Below are positions 18,815-27,113 of a DNA stretch of 64,000 nt, one piece after another. The stretch's first letter is position 1. Every line of letters starts with the position of its first letter. The stretch covers positions 868,001 to 932,000 of the forward strand of contig NZ_CP113054.1 in the NCBI RefSeq assembly GCF_026625605.1, in the 5' to 3' direction. Source of the stretch: Luteolibacter sp. SL250 (GTDB lineage Bacteria > Verrucomicrobiota > Verrucomicrobiia > Verrucomicrobiales > Akkermansiaceae). Position numbers and translations under genes: made by a program. The notes beneath the pieces are model-generated. The model did not search any database, was not told the origin of the DNA, and saw only the letters and a program-made list of their open reading frames with translations.

Positions 18815-18965
18815 AAAAAATAGGCGCGGGTCCGTTGCCAGACCCGCGCCGTAATCACCATATCAACAAGCAGAATGCAGTTTGGCTCCCCCCGGACCCT
18901 CGCCACACCCTGCTTGGAACAGGTTGGCGTCACGCTACCTATTCCTTCACGAATGGCAAATAATT
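18815..18965 (-). ncRNA. Candidate small RNA of about 150 nt, family unknown
   Basis: On the minus strand an AT-rich promoter-like block (18969-18980) is followed by about 110 bases with stable structure. One hairpin (CGCCA-ACCTG paired with CAGG-TGGCG) lies at roughly 18901-18930. A perfect 10-bp terminator stem (GGCGCGGGTC/GACCCGCGCC, 18823-18850) then leads into TATTTTTT. No open reading frame of useful size ends at this terminator, so it is not a gene end. Both ends are estimates. I could not match it to SRP RNA, 6S RNA or tmRNA. The gap from 18737 to 19097 otherwise holds no gene. Confidence 0.4.
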
Positions 18966-18968
18966 AAT

Positions 18969-18980
18969 GGAAATATAATA
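18969..18980. promoter_or_regulatory. AT-rich -10 block, possibly bidirectional
   Basis: The plus strand has TATAAT at 18974-18979, which could drive the Dabb gene from a start near 18986. The minus strand reads TATTAT/TATATT and could drive the candidate small RNA. Neither side has a strong -35 element, so the assignment is tentative. Confidence 0.35.
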
Positions 18981-19097
18981 CCTGTTTTTTTGAAAATTCC
19001 GAATCTCGTGGGTTTCGCCTGTTCCAGACCGCCGAAATTCAACTTTGGGGCGGATTCCTTTTGAAGTGGGTGCCTGCTCTTTTAGGGTCGGGCGATC

Positions 19098-19517
19098 ATG
19101 AAACAGACCTCACGCAGAAAATTCATCGTCGGTGGTGCCCTCATGGGGGTGGCCGCAGCCGCCTCCGCCGAAACCAAAGCCGCGCCCGCCTCCGGGAAGG
19201 CCACGGTGCCGAAGCTCGTCCACCATGTGTTTTTCTGGCTGAAGAACCCGGACTCCGCGGAGGACCGTGCCGCGCTGATCGCCGGGATCAAGAAACTCGG
19301 TGAAATCGAGACCGTGCGCGCGATCCACGTCGGCGTGCCCGCCTCCACCGAGAAGCGGGACGTCGTGGAGAACAGCTACCATGTTTCCGAGATGCTCTGC
19401 TTCGACGATGTGGAGGGTCAGAACGTCTATCAGGTCCACCCCGCGCACAAAAAGTTCGTGGAGGAATGCTCGCACCTGTGGAGCAAGGTGGTCGTCTATG
19501 ACGTGATGGCCGCCTGA
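19098..19517 (+). CDS. Exported Dabb-family (stress-responsive A/B barrel) protein
   Basis: 139 residues. The N-terminus has a Tat-type signal ([20 protein letters not shown]). The mature part is one dimeric alpha/beta-barrel domain: [28 protein letters not shown], a central [27 protein letters not shown] and the closing [22 protein letters not shown]. This is the Dabb pattern, including the conserved HP..HKKF motif. Characterised members bind small aromatic molecules or act in stress responses, but bacterial exported members have no proven role. It stands alone and converges on mutS. Confidence 0.9.
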   Translation: MKQTSRRKFIVGGALMGVAAAASAETKAAPASGKATVPKLVHHVFFWLKNPDSAEDRAALIAGIKKLGEIETVRAIHVGVPASTEKRDVVENSYHVSEMLCFDDVEGQNVYQVHPAHKKFVEECSHLWSKVVVYDVMAA

Positions 19518-19535
19518 CCCTGCGGCCCCGTCACA

Positions 19536-22016
19536 TCAGAAATCCGCGAACAGGTCCATCTGTGGCGGATTCGCCCTCGGCAGGGAGTCCTGGACGGTGT
19601 TCTTCGCCTTCGGCCCCTGCTTTTTCGCCTCCGGCTTCACGGAGTGCAGCTCCAGGTGGGAGAGGATGGATTTCGCCCGGTCCAGCACCGGCTTGGGCAG
19701 TCCGGCCAGCCTGGCCACCTGGATGCCGTAGGACTTGTCCGCGGCTCCGGGCAGGATCTTGTGGAGGAAGATGATCTCGTCGTTCCACTCGCGCACCGCC
19801 ACGTTGTAGTTGGCGACCGCCTGCTTGGTGTTCGCGAGGTCCGTCAGCTCGTGGTAGTGGGTTGCGAAGAGGGTCCGGCAGCCGGTGATGTCATGGAGAT
19901 GCTCCGCGACCGCCCAGGCGATGGACAGTCCGTCGAAGGTGGCGGTGCCCCGGCCGATCTCATCGAGGATGACCAGCGACAGGTCCGTCGCGTGGTTCAG
20001 GATCAGCGCCGTCTCGCTCATCTCCACCATGAAGGTGGACTGGCCGCGGGAAAGGTCGTCGGAGGCGCCCACGCGGCAGAAAATGCGGTCCACCAGACCG
20101 AGGGTGGCCGCGTCCGCCGGGACATAGGCGCCGATCTGGGCCATCACCGAGATCAGCGCGATCTGCCGGATGTAGGTGGATTTACCCGCCATGTTCGGGC
20201 CGGTGAGGATCTGCAGGCGCGCCGTTTCCGGATCCAGCTCCGTGTCGTTCGGAACGAACTTGGTGTCCACCAGCGTCTGCTCCAGCACGGGGTGGCGGCC
20301 GTTGGTGACGAAGAACGCGCGTGAGTTCTCCAACACCGGGCGGCAGTGGCGGTGGAGCTGAGCAACCTCCGCCAGCGAGCAGAGCACATCCACCTGGGCG
20401 ACCGCGGCGGCGGCTTCCTGGAGCTGGATGAGGCGCTTCACCACCTCCCCGCGCAGCTCGATGAAAAGCTCCGCCTCCAGTTTCTTCGAGCGTTCCTCCG
20501 CGCCCAGCACTTTGTTCTCCATCTCCTTCAGGCCGGGCGTGATGAACCGCTCGCAGTTCGCCATCGTTTGCTTCCGCGTGTAGTCGTCCGGGACTTTCGC
20601 CAGATGGGTGGAGGTGATCTCGATGAAGTAGCCGAAGACGTTGTTGAACTTGATCTTCAGGGAGTCGATGCCGGTGCGCTTCCGTTCGTCCTCCTGCAGG
20701 CGGGCGATCCAGTCCTTGCCGCCGCGTGCGGCGGAGCGCAGCTCGTCCAATTCCGCGGACCAGCCGTCACGGATGATGCCGCCGTCCTTCAGGTTGGCGG
20801 GAGGCTCATCCGCCAGCGCGAGGGAAAGGTGGTCGGTCAGGTCGCTGAAGTCGTGCAGCCGCTCGACGAGGGAGAAATGGGTGGTGCCCAGCGAGGAAAG
20901 GTCCTCCTTCAGCGCCGGGATGTAGCCGAGGGAAACGCTCAGCGACTGGAGGTCGCGGGCATTTCCGGAGCCTTGGGAAAGCCGCGAGGTCGTGCGCTCG
21001 ATGTCGCGGATGCCCTTGAGCGATTCCCGGCATTTCGAAAGCAGGAACGGCTCCGCGAGGAACGCGGCGATCACATCTTGCCGGGCGGTCAGCGTGGCCA
21101 GATCCCGCAGCGGGTGGAGGATCCAGTCGCGCAGCAGGCGCGCGCCCATCGGCGTGGCGGTGCGGTCCAGCACGCCCAGCAGCGTGTGCTGCTTGCCGCT
21201 GCGGGAGTCAACCAGGTCGAGGTTCCGCTGGGAAGAAGCGTCGATCAGCACGTGATGCTCGCTTTCCCGCACCCGCGGTGGGTTGAGGTGGCCGCATGGC
21301 CGGCGGAGCTGGTGGATCAGATAGTGGAGGATGGCCCCCGCCGAGCCGGAGGCGGCGTGGAGGTCGGCGCAGCCGAAGCCGTCCAGCGAGTGGACGCCGA
21401 AGTGTTCCTTCAGCAACTGGGAGGCGTGCTCCGGCAGGAAAGAATAGCCTTCATAGGCCAGGCAGTTCACCAGGTGGCCGAACTCGGCGGTCTGGTGGTC
21501 CGGCACCAGCAGCTCTGAAGGGGAAATCCGCGCCAGCTCGTCCATGAGCTGGCCGACGTCCGCGAACTCGCAGATCGTGAACTCCCCGGTGGTGTGGTCG
21601 ATGCAGGCGAGGCCGGCCTTTTTGCCGTGGCGGAAAACGGCGGCCAGGTAGTTCGGCCGCTCGTCCTCCAGCAAGGTCAGGTCATCGATGGAACCCGGCG
21701 TGAGGATCCGTGCGATCTCCCGCTCCACGAGCTTGCCAGGGACCGGATCCGACGTCTGCTCCGCAATGGCCACGCGCTTGCCCGCTTTCAGCAGCCGGGC
21801 GAGGTAGGCCTGGGCGGCATGGTAGGGCACCCCGCACATGGGGGTGCCGCCGCGCTTGGTGAGGGCCACATTGAGGATCGGCGCGGCGGTTTTCGCATCC
21901 TCGAAGAACATCTCGTAGAAGTCCCCCAGGCGGTAGAGCAGGATGACATCCCCGGGCAGCGATTTCCGCATGGCCTGGTACTGGGCCATCATCGGAGTAA
22001 GCGTCGGAGCGGACAT
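19536..22016 (-). CDS. mutS: DNA mismatch repair protein MutS
   Basis: 826 residues from MSAPTLTPMMAQYQAMRKSLPGD; the in-frame ATG at 22082 adds a non-homologous 22 residues. Domain order is the usual one: mismatch-recognition domain with the Phe-x-Glu motif (GDFYEMFFEDA), connector, core and clamp domains, then the ATPase with Walker A GPNMAGKSTYIRQ, ISVMAQIGAYVPA, the STFMVEMSET segment, Walker B LVILDEIGRGTATFDG and the FATHYHEL motif. It recognises base mismatches and small loops and recruits MutL. MutL is not in the window. The C-terminal tail is short, so the tetramerisation domain may be reduced. Confidence 0.97.
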   Translation of the reverse strand: MSAPTLTPMMAQYQAMRKSLPGDVILLYRLGDFYEMFFEDAKTAAPILNVALTKRGGTPMCGVPYHAAQAYLARLLKAGKRVAIAEQTSDPVPGKLVEREIARILTPGSIDDLTLLEDERPNYLAAVFRHGKKAGLACIDHTTGEFTICEFADVGQLMDELARISPSELLVPDHQTAEFGHLVNCLAYEGYSFLPEHASQLLKEHFGVHSLDGFGCADLHAASGSAGAILHYLIHQLRRPCGHLNPPRVRESEHHVLIDASSQRNLDLVDSRSGKQHTLLGVLDRTATPMGARLLRDWILHPLRDLATLTARQDVIAAFLAEPFLLSKCRESLKGIRDIERTTSRLSQGSGNARDLQSLSVSLGYIPALKEDLSSLGTTHFSLVERLHDFSDLTDHLSLALADEPPANLKDGGIIRDGWSAELDELRSAARGGKDWIARLQEDERKRTGIDSLKIKFNNVFGYFIEITSTHLAKVPDDYTRKQTMANCERFITPGLKEMENKVLGAEERSKKLEAELFIELRGEVVKRLIQLQEAAAAVAQVDVLCSLAEVAQLHRHCRPVLENSRAFFVTNGRHPVLEQTLVDTKFVPNDTELDPETARLQILTGPNMAGKSTYIRQIALISVMAQIGAYVPADAATLGLVDRIFCRVGASDDLSRGQSTFMVEMSETALILNHATDLSLVILDEIGRGTATFDGLSIAWAVAEHLHDITGCRTLFATHYHELTDLANTKQAVANYNVAVREWNDEIIFLHKILPGAADKSYGIQVARLAGLPKPVLDRAKSILSHLELHSVKPEAKKQGPKAKNTVQDSLPRANPPQMDLFADF

Positions 22017-22078
22017 CGCCGCAGAGGTTAGGCGGGGGGGCGGATGGGTCAAGATCCGAGCCTCCGCCCCGGTGAGCA

Positions 22079-23209
22079 TCAACGCTGGTCGAGCCGCCGC
22101 ATCCGTTCCTCGGCGGGGAGTCCCCGCGTGGAGAAGCCATGCAGACTCAAGCGGGCGACGCGGCCCGGGCGGTAGCCGTCGATCAGCGCGTTCACGTTGA
22201 GGCGCAACTGGAGGCCGGAACTGCCAGGCGGGGCGTCCGGGATTTCCTTGATGTCGATGATCGTCCCGCTCTTCGAGTCCTGGTAGTGCTGCCAGGTCCG
22301 CAGGGTGGGCTCCGCCGCGGCCAGCGATGCCCCGCCGTGTTTGGCGGCTTCCTTTTTCAGCAGCTCATACATCGCCGGATCCTGCCCGGCGAAGGGGGTG
22401 AAGGTGATGATGCCCTTCGCATCCGGCAGGTGCTCCACGTGGTCGATCCAGCCGGGGAGCCAGCGGTGCGCCGCGTGCCGCTTGTGGAGCTCGCTCTGGC
22501 GGGTGGCAGCCAGCTTCAGGCTCTCCTCATCCAGCCAGACGTCCGCCAGATGGAAGTCGATGAACTCCCATTCCGGACGCCAGGCGAGGCTGATCTGGAC
22601 GGACTGCCCCGGCTGGATGTCCGCGATGGCACCGAAGCCGTTGCCCTTCCAGATCCGGGTGGAGCCGTCGATGCTGAAGGTCTTTTTGCCCTTCAGTCCT
22701 CCCGGCAGATCCGGGCCGGTCAGCGTGGCGGTGAGGGACTTCTTCTCCGCGTCCACGGAGTCGATTTTCCACGCCTGCCCGCGCCGCTGGTAGAAGCTCA
22801 CGTCATCCTCCAGCAGCAGGACGTGGTTGTGGGCGGGCACCCATTTCTCCTCGTCCTTGCGCGGGGCGGGCACGGAGGTGTCACCCTCCGGTGGCAGGAC
22901 AAAGGTGCCGTGGAGGTGCGTGCCGAGCGGGATGTGGACGAGGTCCGCGGTCGCCCCCTGGTAGCGCAGAGTGGCGTAAGGAAGGAGCGAGAAGAAATGC
23001 GACGGTGCCGCCTGATAGCGGGCCGAGTTGCCGTCCCCGTCCAGGCGGAGGCCACCCCGGCGGTTGACGTGGTCGATGGAGACCAGCTCCCCGGCGTAAT
23101 AATGTCCGGCATCCGTCGGAGCGAACACCCCCGGCTTCGGGATGAATTCCTCCTGCGCCAACGTGAGCGGGGAAAGCAGGACCAACAGGAGCGAGGTGAG
23201 CTTCATCAT
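22079..23209 (-). CDS. Secreted protein of unknown function in the DUF1592/DUF1552 operon
   Basis: About 376 residues. I chose the start at MMKLTSLLLVLLSPL because it gives a compact signal peptide (cleavage near LAQEE); the ATG at 23221 would overlap the preceding stop. The body is beta-rich (HYYAGELVSIDHVNRRGGLRLDGDG; LVHIPLGTHLHGTFVLPP) with paired strands repeated through the protein and a C-terminal LSLHGFSTRGLPAEER. No catalytic motif or known domain is seen. The third gene of an apparent operon with DUF1592 and DUF1552, it is probably a periplasmic or cell-surface partner of those proteins. Confidence 0.75.
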   Translation of the reverse strand: MMKLTSLLLVLLSPLTLAQEEFIPKPGVFAPTDAGHYYAGELVSIDHVNRRGGLRLDGDGNSARYQAAPSHFFSLLPYATLRYQGATADLVHIPLGTHLHGTFVLPPEGDTSVPAPRKDEEKWVPAHNHVLLLEDDVSFYQRRGQAWKIDSVDAEKKSLTATLTGPDLPGGLKGKKTFSIDGSTRIWKGNGFGAIADIQPGQSVQISLAWRPEWEFIDFHLADVWLDEESLKLAATRQSELHKRHAAHRWLPGWIDHVEHLPDAKGIITFTPFAGQDPAMYELLKKEAAKHGGASLAAAEPTLRTWQHYQDSKSGTIIDIKEIPDAPPGSSGLQLRLNVNALIDGYRPGRVARLSLHGFSTRGLPAEERMRRLDQR

Positions 23210-23213
23210 CGGC

Positions 23214-24563
23214 TCAGGCATTGAGTTCGGAGATGGGTTTCAGACTGTCAGCGAAGGAATCCGTCCCAACGCCGAGTTTCTGCGCCATGGTCAGCAGCAG
23301 ATTGCTGAGGCGTGCCTCCTCATTGACCGGCTTGAAATAGACCGGACCGTGGCCGTCATAGCCCTTGAAATCCTTCGTCCGGTTGAAGTCGAGATGCTGG
23401 CCGTGGCGGACGCCGAGCTTCGTTCCCCCGGCGACGATGATCGGCAGGTTCGCGTTGCCGTGGCTGTGGCCGTAGGACATGCCGCTGCCATAGAGCGCCA
23501 TCGTCGTGTCCAGCAGGTTGCCCTCGCCGTCCGGCGTGGCCTTCAGCTTGTCGAGGAAGTAGGAGAACTGGGAGATGTTGAAGGCGTCGCTTTCGGCCAG
23601 TTCCCGCTTCCGGTCCGCGTTTCCACTGTGGTGGGAAAGCGAGTGCCGGTCCTGCCGCACGCCGATCTCCGGGATGGCGGGCCCCTTGCCCTCGTCACCG
23701 GTCACGAAGGTCACCACGCGGGTGATGTCGGTCTGGAACGAAAGGGCGATGAGATCGTACATCGTGCGGAGGTAGTCGCCCAGCATCTGGAGGGAGATGT
23801 CGCGGTTCAGGTGGGACTGCATGGCGGGTTCCAGCTTCGGCCGCGGGATGTCCAGCCACTCGTCGGACCGCTGGGTGCGGATCTCCACCTCGCGGACGGA
23901 AGTGAGGTACTGGTCCAGCCGTCCCTTGTCCTCCTTGCCCAGCTCGGACTCCAGTTTCTTAGCCTCATCCATGACGGCATCCAGCACGCTCGCGCGGCGG
24001 TTGAAGTCGCGCCGTTGCGCGGTGGTTCCGCCCTTCGGTTCCTCGAAGAGTTCCTTGAAAGCCGCCTCCGGGCTGGCGTGGGAGGGCAGCATCACGCCGT
24101 CCGCGCTGCACGCCATGCTGCCACCCTGGTTGCTGATTTCCAGCGAGGGGAAGCGCGTATAAGGCGCGGTCTGCTGGGCGATGAGCTGGTCCACCGAGAT
24201 GGTGGCGCGGTGGGTCTGCCCCACCTTCGCCGCGTTCAGCCAGATGCGCTGGCAGTTGTGGTGGTGGCCCAGTCCGCTGGGGTGGTGGAGGCCGCTGATG
24301 GGCGTGATGACGGAGCGGTGTTTCTCCAGCGATGCCATCGGCTTGCTGAGCTTGTATTCCACACCCGCTTCCAGGATCTGGTATTCGTAGGTGTTCACGC
24401 CATTGGGCAGGTAGATGAACACGCCGCGCCGGGGCTGCGGGCCGGGAGGGGTCGCGGCGCGGGCGGGCACCATGCACTGGAGGAGCGGCAGTGCGATGCA
24501 GGCACCCGCGCCGCGCAGGAAATGGCGGCGGCTGATGAGCCAGTTCTGTCTCTGGATGTTCAT
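23214..24563 (-). CDS. Tat-exported DUF1552 protein (operon 1)
   Basis: 449 residues. The twin-arginine signal (SRRHFLRGAGACIALPLL, residues 11-28) predicts folding before export. The DUF1552 domain fills the remainder, with GVFIYLPNGVNTYEY, ITPISGLHHPSGLGHHHN, SMACSADGVMLPSHASPEAAF, NMYDLIALSFQTDITRVVTFVTGDEG-type segments and LLDTTMALYGSGMSYGHSHGNANLPIIVAGG near the end. The fold is alkaline-phosphatase/sulfatase-like in published family descriptions, but the reaction is unknown. It lies 13 bases after the DUF1592 gene. A paralogue occurs at 58717-59985. Confidence 0.93.
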   Translation of the reverse strand: MNIQRQNWLISRRHFLRGAGACIALPLLQCMVPARAATPPGPQPRRGVFIYLPNGVNTYEYQILEAGVEYKLSKPMASLEKHRSVITPISGLHHPSGLGHHHNCQRIWLNAAKVGQTHRATISVDQLIAQQTAPYTRFPSLEISNQGGSMACSADGVMLPSHASPEAAFKELFEEPKGGTTAQRRDFNRRASVLDAVMDEAKKLESELGKEDKGRLDQYLTSVREVEIRTQRSDEWLDIPRPKLEPAMQSHLNRDISLQMLGDYLRTMYDLIALSFQTDITRVVTFVTGDEGKGPAIPEIGVRQDRHSLSHHSGNADRKRELAESDAFNISQFSYFLDKLKATPDGEGNLLDTTMALYGSGMSYGHSHGNANLPIIVAGGTKLGVRHGQHLDFNRTKDFKGYDGHGPVYFKPVNEEARLSNLLLTMAQKLGVGTDSFADSLKPISELNA

Positions 24564-24576
24564 GGGTTCGGCGGGT

Positions 24577-27006
24577 TCAGCGTTTGCGGAAGAAGTCGGA
24601 GAGGACGAAATTTTCGATCATCGAACGGAGGCGGTATCCATCGGCGGCACCCTGTTTCGCGATGGAGGCGAGTTCGGCGCGGTCCGCGTAGGTGACCATG
24701 CGGCGGGTGGCATAGGTGGCGAGCTGCCCGCAGAACGCATCGGCGAATCGGTCGGTGTCGTCCGCCAGGTGGCGCTTGAAGCCGGCGGCGTCATCGTAAC
24801 GGAGGCCGCCGGGAAGGATGCCGCTGGGGTCCACCTTCGGGTTGCCGCCCTTTCCGGTCGTGATTTCCTCCACGCGCCACAGGCCGATGGCGTTGTAGTT
24901 TTCAAAGGCGAAACCGAGCGGGTCGATGTTCCGGTGGCAGGAGGCGCAGGCGGGATTGGAGGCATGCGCCTCGAGCTGCATGCGGACCGTGGCCTTCGGT
25001 TGGTCGGAAGGCGTGGGTTCGATGGGATCGACGTTGGGCGGTGGAGGCGGCGGGGTGCGGCCGAAGATCGTCTCGGAAACCCAGACTCCGCGATGGACGG
25101 GGCGGTGGCGCGTGCCATCGGAGGTGAGCATCAGCGTGGAGGCCTGGGTCAGCAGGCCGCCCCGGTTGTCTTCCGGACGGAGGGAGACTTTCTGGAAACC
25201 GGAGGAGGCGGGCGACGGCAGTCCGTAGAATTTGGCGAGCCTCGGGTTGATGATGGTCCAGTTGGAATCCAGGAACTCCCGCAGCGGCAGGTTGCCCGCG
25301 AACATCTCCCGGAAGTAGCCGGTGGACTCCCCCACCATGCTTTTCTCCAGCCACAGGTCGTATTGGGGATAGAGCTTCGGGTCAGGTGGGAACATGCCGA
25401 CACGGTGGAGCTGGAGCCACTGGCGCGGGAAATCCTCCATGAAGCGCTCCGCCTTCGGGTCCGCGATCATCCGCTGGAACTGGCCGCGCAGCCCGTCCGG
25501 TGTCCCGAGACTGCCATTCCCCGCCGCCTCCAGCAGCGCGGCGTCCGGCGTGGAACTCCAGAGGAAATAGGAGAGTCGCGACGCCAGCTCCCAGTCATCC
25601 AGATGGGTCCGCTTTTCATGCGGTGAGCCTTCCTTGAGGTAGTAGAAATTCTTCGACGTCAGGATGCCTGCCATCGCGGTCCTGAAAGCGGAGCGGAAGC
25701 TTTCCCCGGCCGCTTTCTCCGCCGCGATGAGCGCGATGTAACGGTCGAGCTGTCCGTCTTCCGGAGGCTTCCGCCATGCCCGGGTGGCGAAGCGGTGGAG
25801 GGCGGCGCGCACTGCCGGTTCCTCCTCACTCGCCGGGAGGAAATCCTTCCGCTTTTCGATGTCCCTGCCGGAACTGACCGGGCCTTCCCACTCGATCCAG
25901 TCCACGATGAGCATGGGGTAGATCGGCTTGCCGTCATCATCGAACAGCTTGTAGGCGGTGGGGTTCAGCATCGACCCATCCTTCGAGTGGATGAAGAAGC
26001 CGTGGTCCTGGTGGTCCAGCACGTTGCGGGTGTGGTTGCCGTCCTTCGGAAATGGCAGCGGCAGTTCATTCTGGATCTCGATGTTCGCGGGCATGTCAAG
26101 GAACGCCTCGAACCCGAGGATGACCGGCTTGTCCTCCGGGGCGATCACGTCCTCATCAAACAAGGCACGCTTCCTGTTGGCGTCCCAGATGGTGAGGTGG
26201 GGGGCGGTGCCGTCCGGACCGGGCAGTCCGCTGAGCTGGATGCGCGCCTTGTAGATGCCGGGCTGCTGTCCGCGTGGCAGCCAGTGCGGTTGCAGTCCGG
26301 CGAAGGCACCCTTCGGCCAGAGTGGTGCACGCACCTTGTCGGCGATGCCCAATTCCACGATCTGCTCGCGGGTGTATCTCCGGTAACGGGTGTAGCGGAT
26401 GTCGATGGAGTCGAACCGCTTGTTGAAAACCTTCGGCTCCGTTTCCGGATAGGCGCGGGACAGCACGAGGTCCGCCGCCTTCAGGTAGCGATCCACATGC
26501 GACGGTGAAAGCGTGAGCAGCGAGCCGATGCGGTCATAGCCGTGCCACATGGGGTCCACGTTGAGGGCACCAGGGGCGGAGACATCATAGTGGACGCCCA
26601 GCAGGTCGCGGACGGTGTTCGCATACTCCGTTCGGCTCAGGCGGTGGTGTTCCACCGGTCCGCGCGCGGCATGCCGTGCGGCCCGGCCTTCCTCCGTGCG
26701 GGTGGCGATCCAGTCCACTACCACGCCGATCTCATCCTGTGCCATCGGCTCCTCATCCTCCGGCGGCATCTCACCGGTGTTGATGCGGAACATGACCTGC
26801 GCCCATTTCTGGGCGATCATCTCGGCGGTGAAGTCCGGCGGCAGGTCATCGAGCCGGAAGTCGCCTTTGTCCTTCTTTTCGTTGTGGCACCGGTTGCAGT
26901 GCTTCTCCAGGGTCGCGGCGACCTTCGGATCGATCCCGCGGATTGCTTCCGCCGCAAGAAGCGTCGGGCAGAGAAAAGCGGCGGCGATGAAGGAAAGGCG
27001 GATCAT
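24577..27006 (-). CDS. Secreted DUF1592-family cytochrome-like protein (operon 1)
   Basis: 809 residues from MIRLSFIAAAFLCPTLLAA, which gives a clean signal peptide. A c-type heme motif follows at once (CNRCH, residues 37-41). Then come the DUF1587 region (HHRLSRTEYANTVRDLLGVHYD), DUF1595 (about residues 370-440; LHRFATRAWRKPPEDGQLDRYIALI), DUF1592 (SRLSYFLWSSTPDAALLEAAGNG) and DUF1588 with a second Cys pair (PACASCHRNIDPLGFAFENYNAIG), ending in DUF1585. This domain order is typical of exported proteins of Planctomycetes and Verrucomicrobia. Electron transfer is expected; substrate and partner are not known. The gene is divergent from the histidine kinase gene, 107 bases apart. Confidence 0.93.
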   Translation of the reverse strand: MIRLSFIAAAFLCPTLLAAEAIRGIDPKVAATLEKHCNRCHNEKKDKGDFRLDDLPPDFTAEMIAQKWAQVMFRINTGEMPPEDEEPMAQDEIGVVVDWIATRTEEGRAARHAARGPVEHHRLSRTEYANTVRDLLGVHYDVSAPGALNVDPMWHGYDRIGSLLTLSPSHVDRYLKAADLVLSRAYPETEPKVFNKRFDSIDIRYTRYRRYTREQIVELGIADKVRAPLWPKGAFAGLQPHWLPRGQQPGIYKARIQLSGLPGPDGTAPHLTIWDANRKRALFDEDVIAPEDKPVILGFEAFLDMPANIEIQNELPLPFPKDGNHTRNVLDHQDHGFFIHSKDGSMLNPTAYKLFDDDGKPIYPMLIVDWIEWEGPVSSGRDIEKRKDFLPASEEEPAVRAALHRFATRAWRKPPEDGQLDRYIALIAAEKAAGESFRSAFRTAMAGILTSKNFYYLKEGSPHEKRTHLDDWELASRLSYFLWSSTPDAALLEAAGNGSLGTPDGLRGQFQRMIADPKAERFMEDFPRQWLQLHRVGMFPPDPKLYPQYDLWLEKSMVGESTGYFREMFAGNLPLREFLDSNWTIINPRLAKFYGLPSPASSGFQKVSLRPEDNRGGLLTQASTLMLTSDGTRHRPVHRGVWVSETIFGRTPPPPPPNVDPIEPTPSDQPKATVRMQLEAHASNPACASCHRNIDPLGFAFENYNAIGLWRVEEITTGKGGNPKVDPSGILPGGLRYDDAAGFKRHLADDTDRFADAFCGQLATYATRRMVTYADRAELASIAKQGAADGYRLRSMIENFVLSDFFRKR

Positions 27007-27113
27007 GGGGTCCCCTGACATTGGGCGCTCGACGGGATCTTGTCATGCCACGAGAATCCGTCACATGCGCGGTGGCCTGTTTCCTGTCAGGCTGCCGTCC
27101 GTTGCCCCGTCCG

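Noticed and set aside
18815..18965. SRP RNA, 6S RNA or tmRNA at the candidate small RNA locus
   Set aside because: The GGAA apical loop and GGNAGCA side of SRP are missing, the ends do not pair as in 6S RNA, and there is no tRNA-like end or tag-coding frame for tmRNA.
23142..24695. A 517-codon plus-strand frame opposite the DUF1552 gene
   Set aside because: Antisense of a well-supported gene with a Tat signal and full domain. It also runs past gene borders in a way real genes would not.
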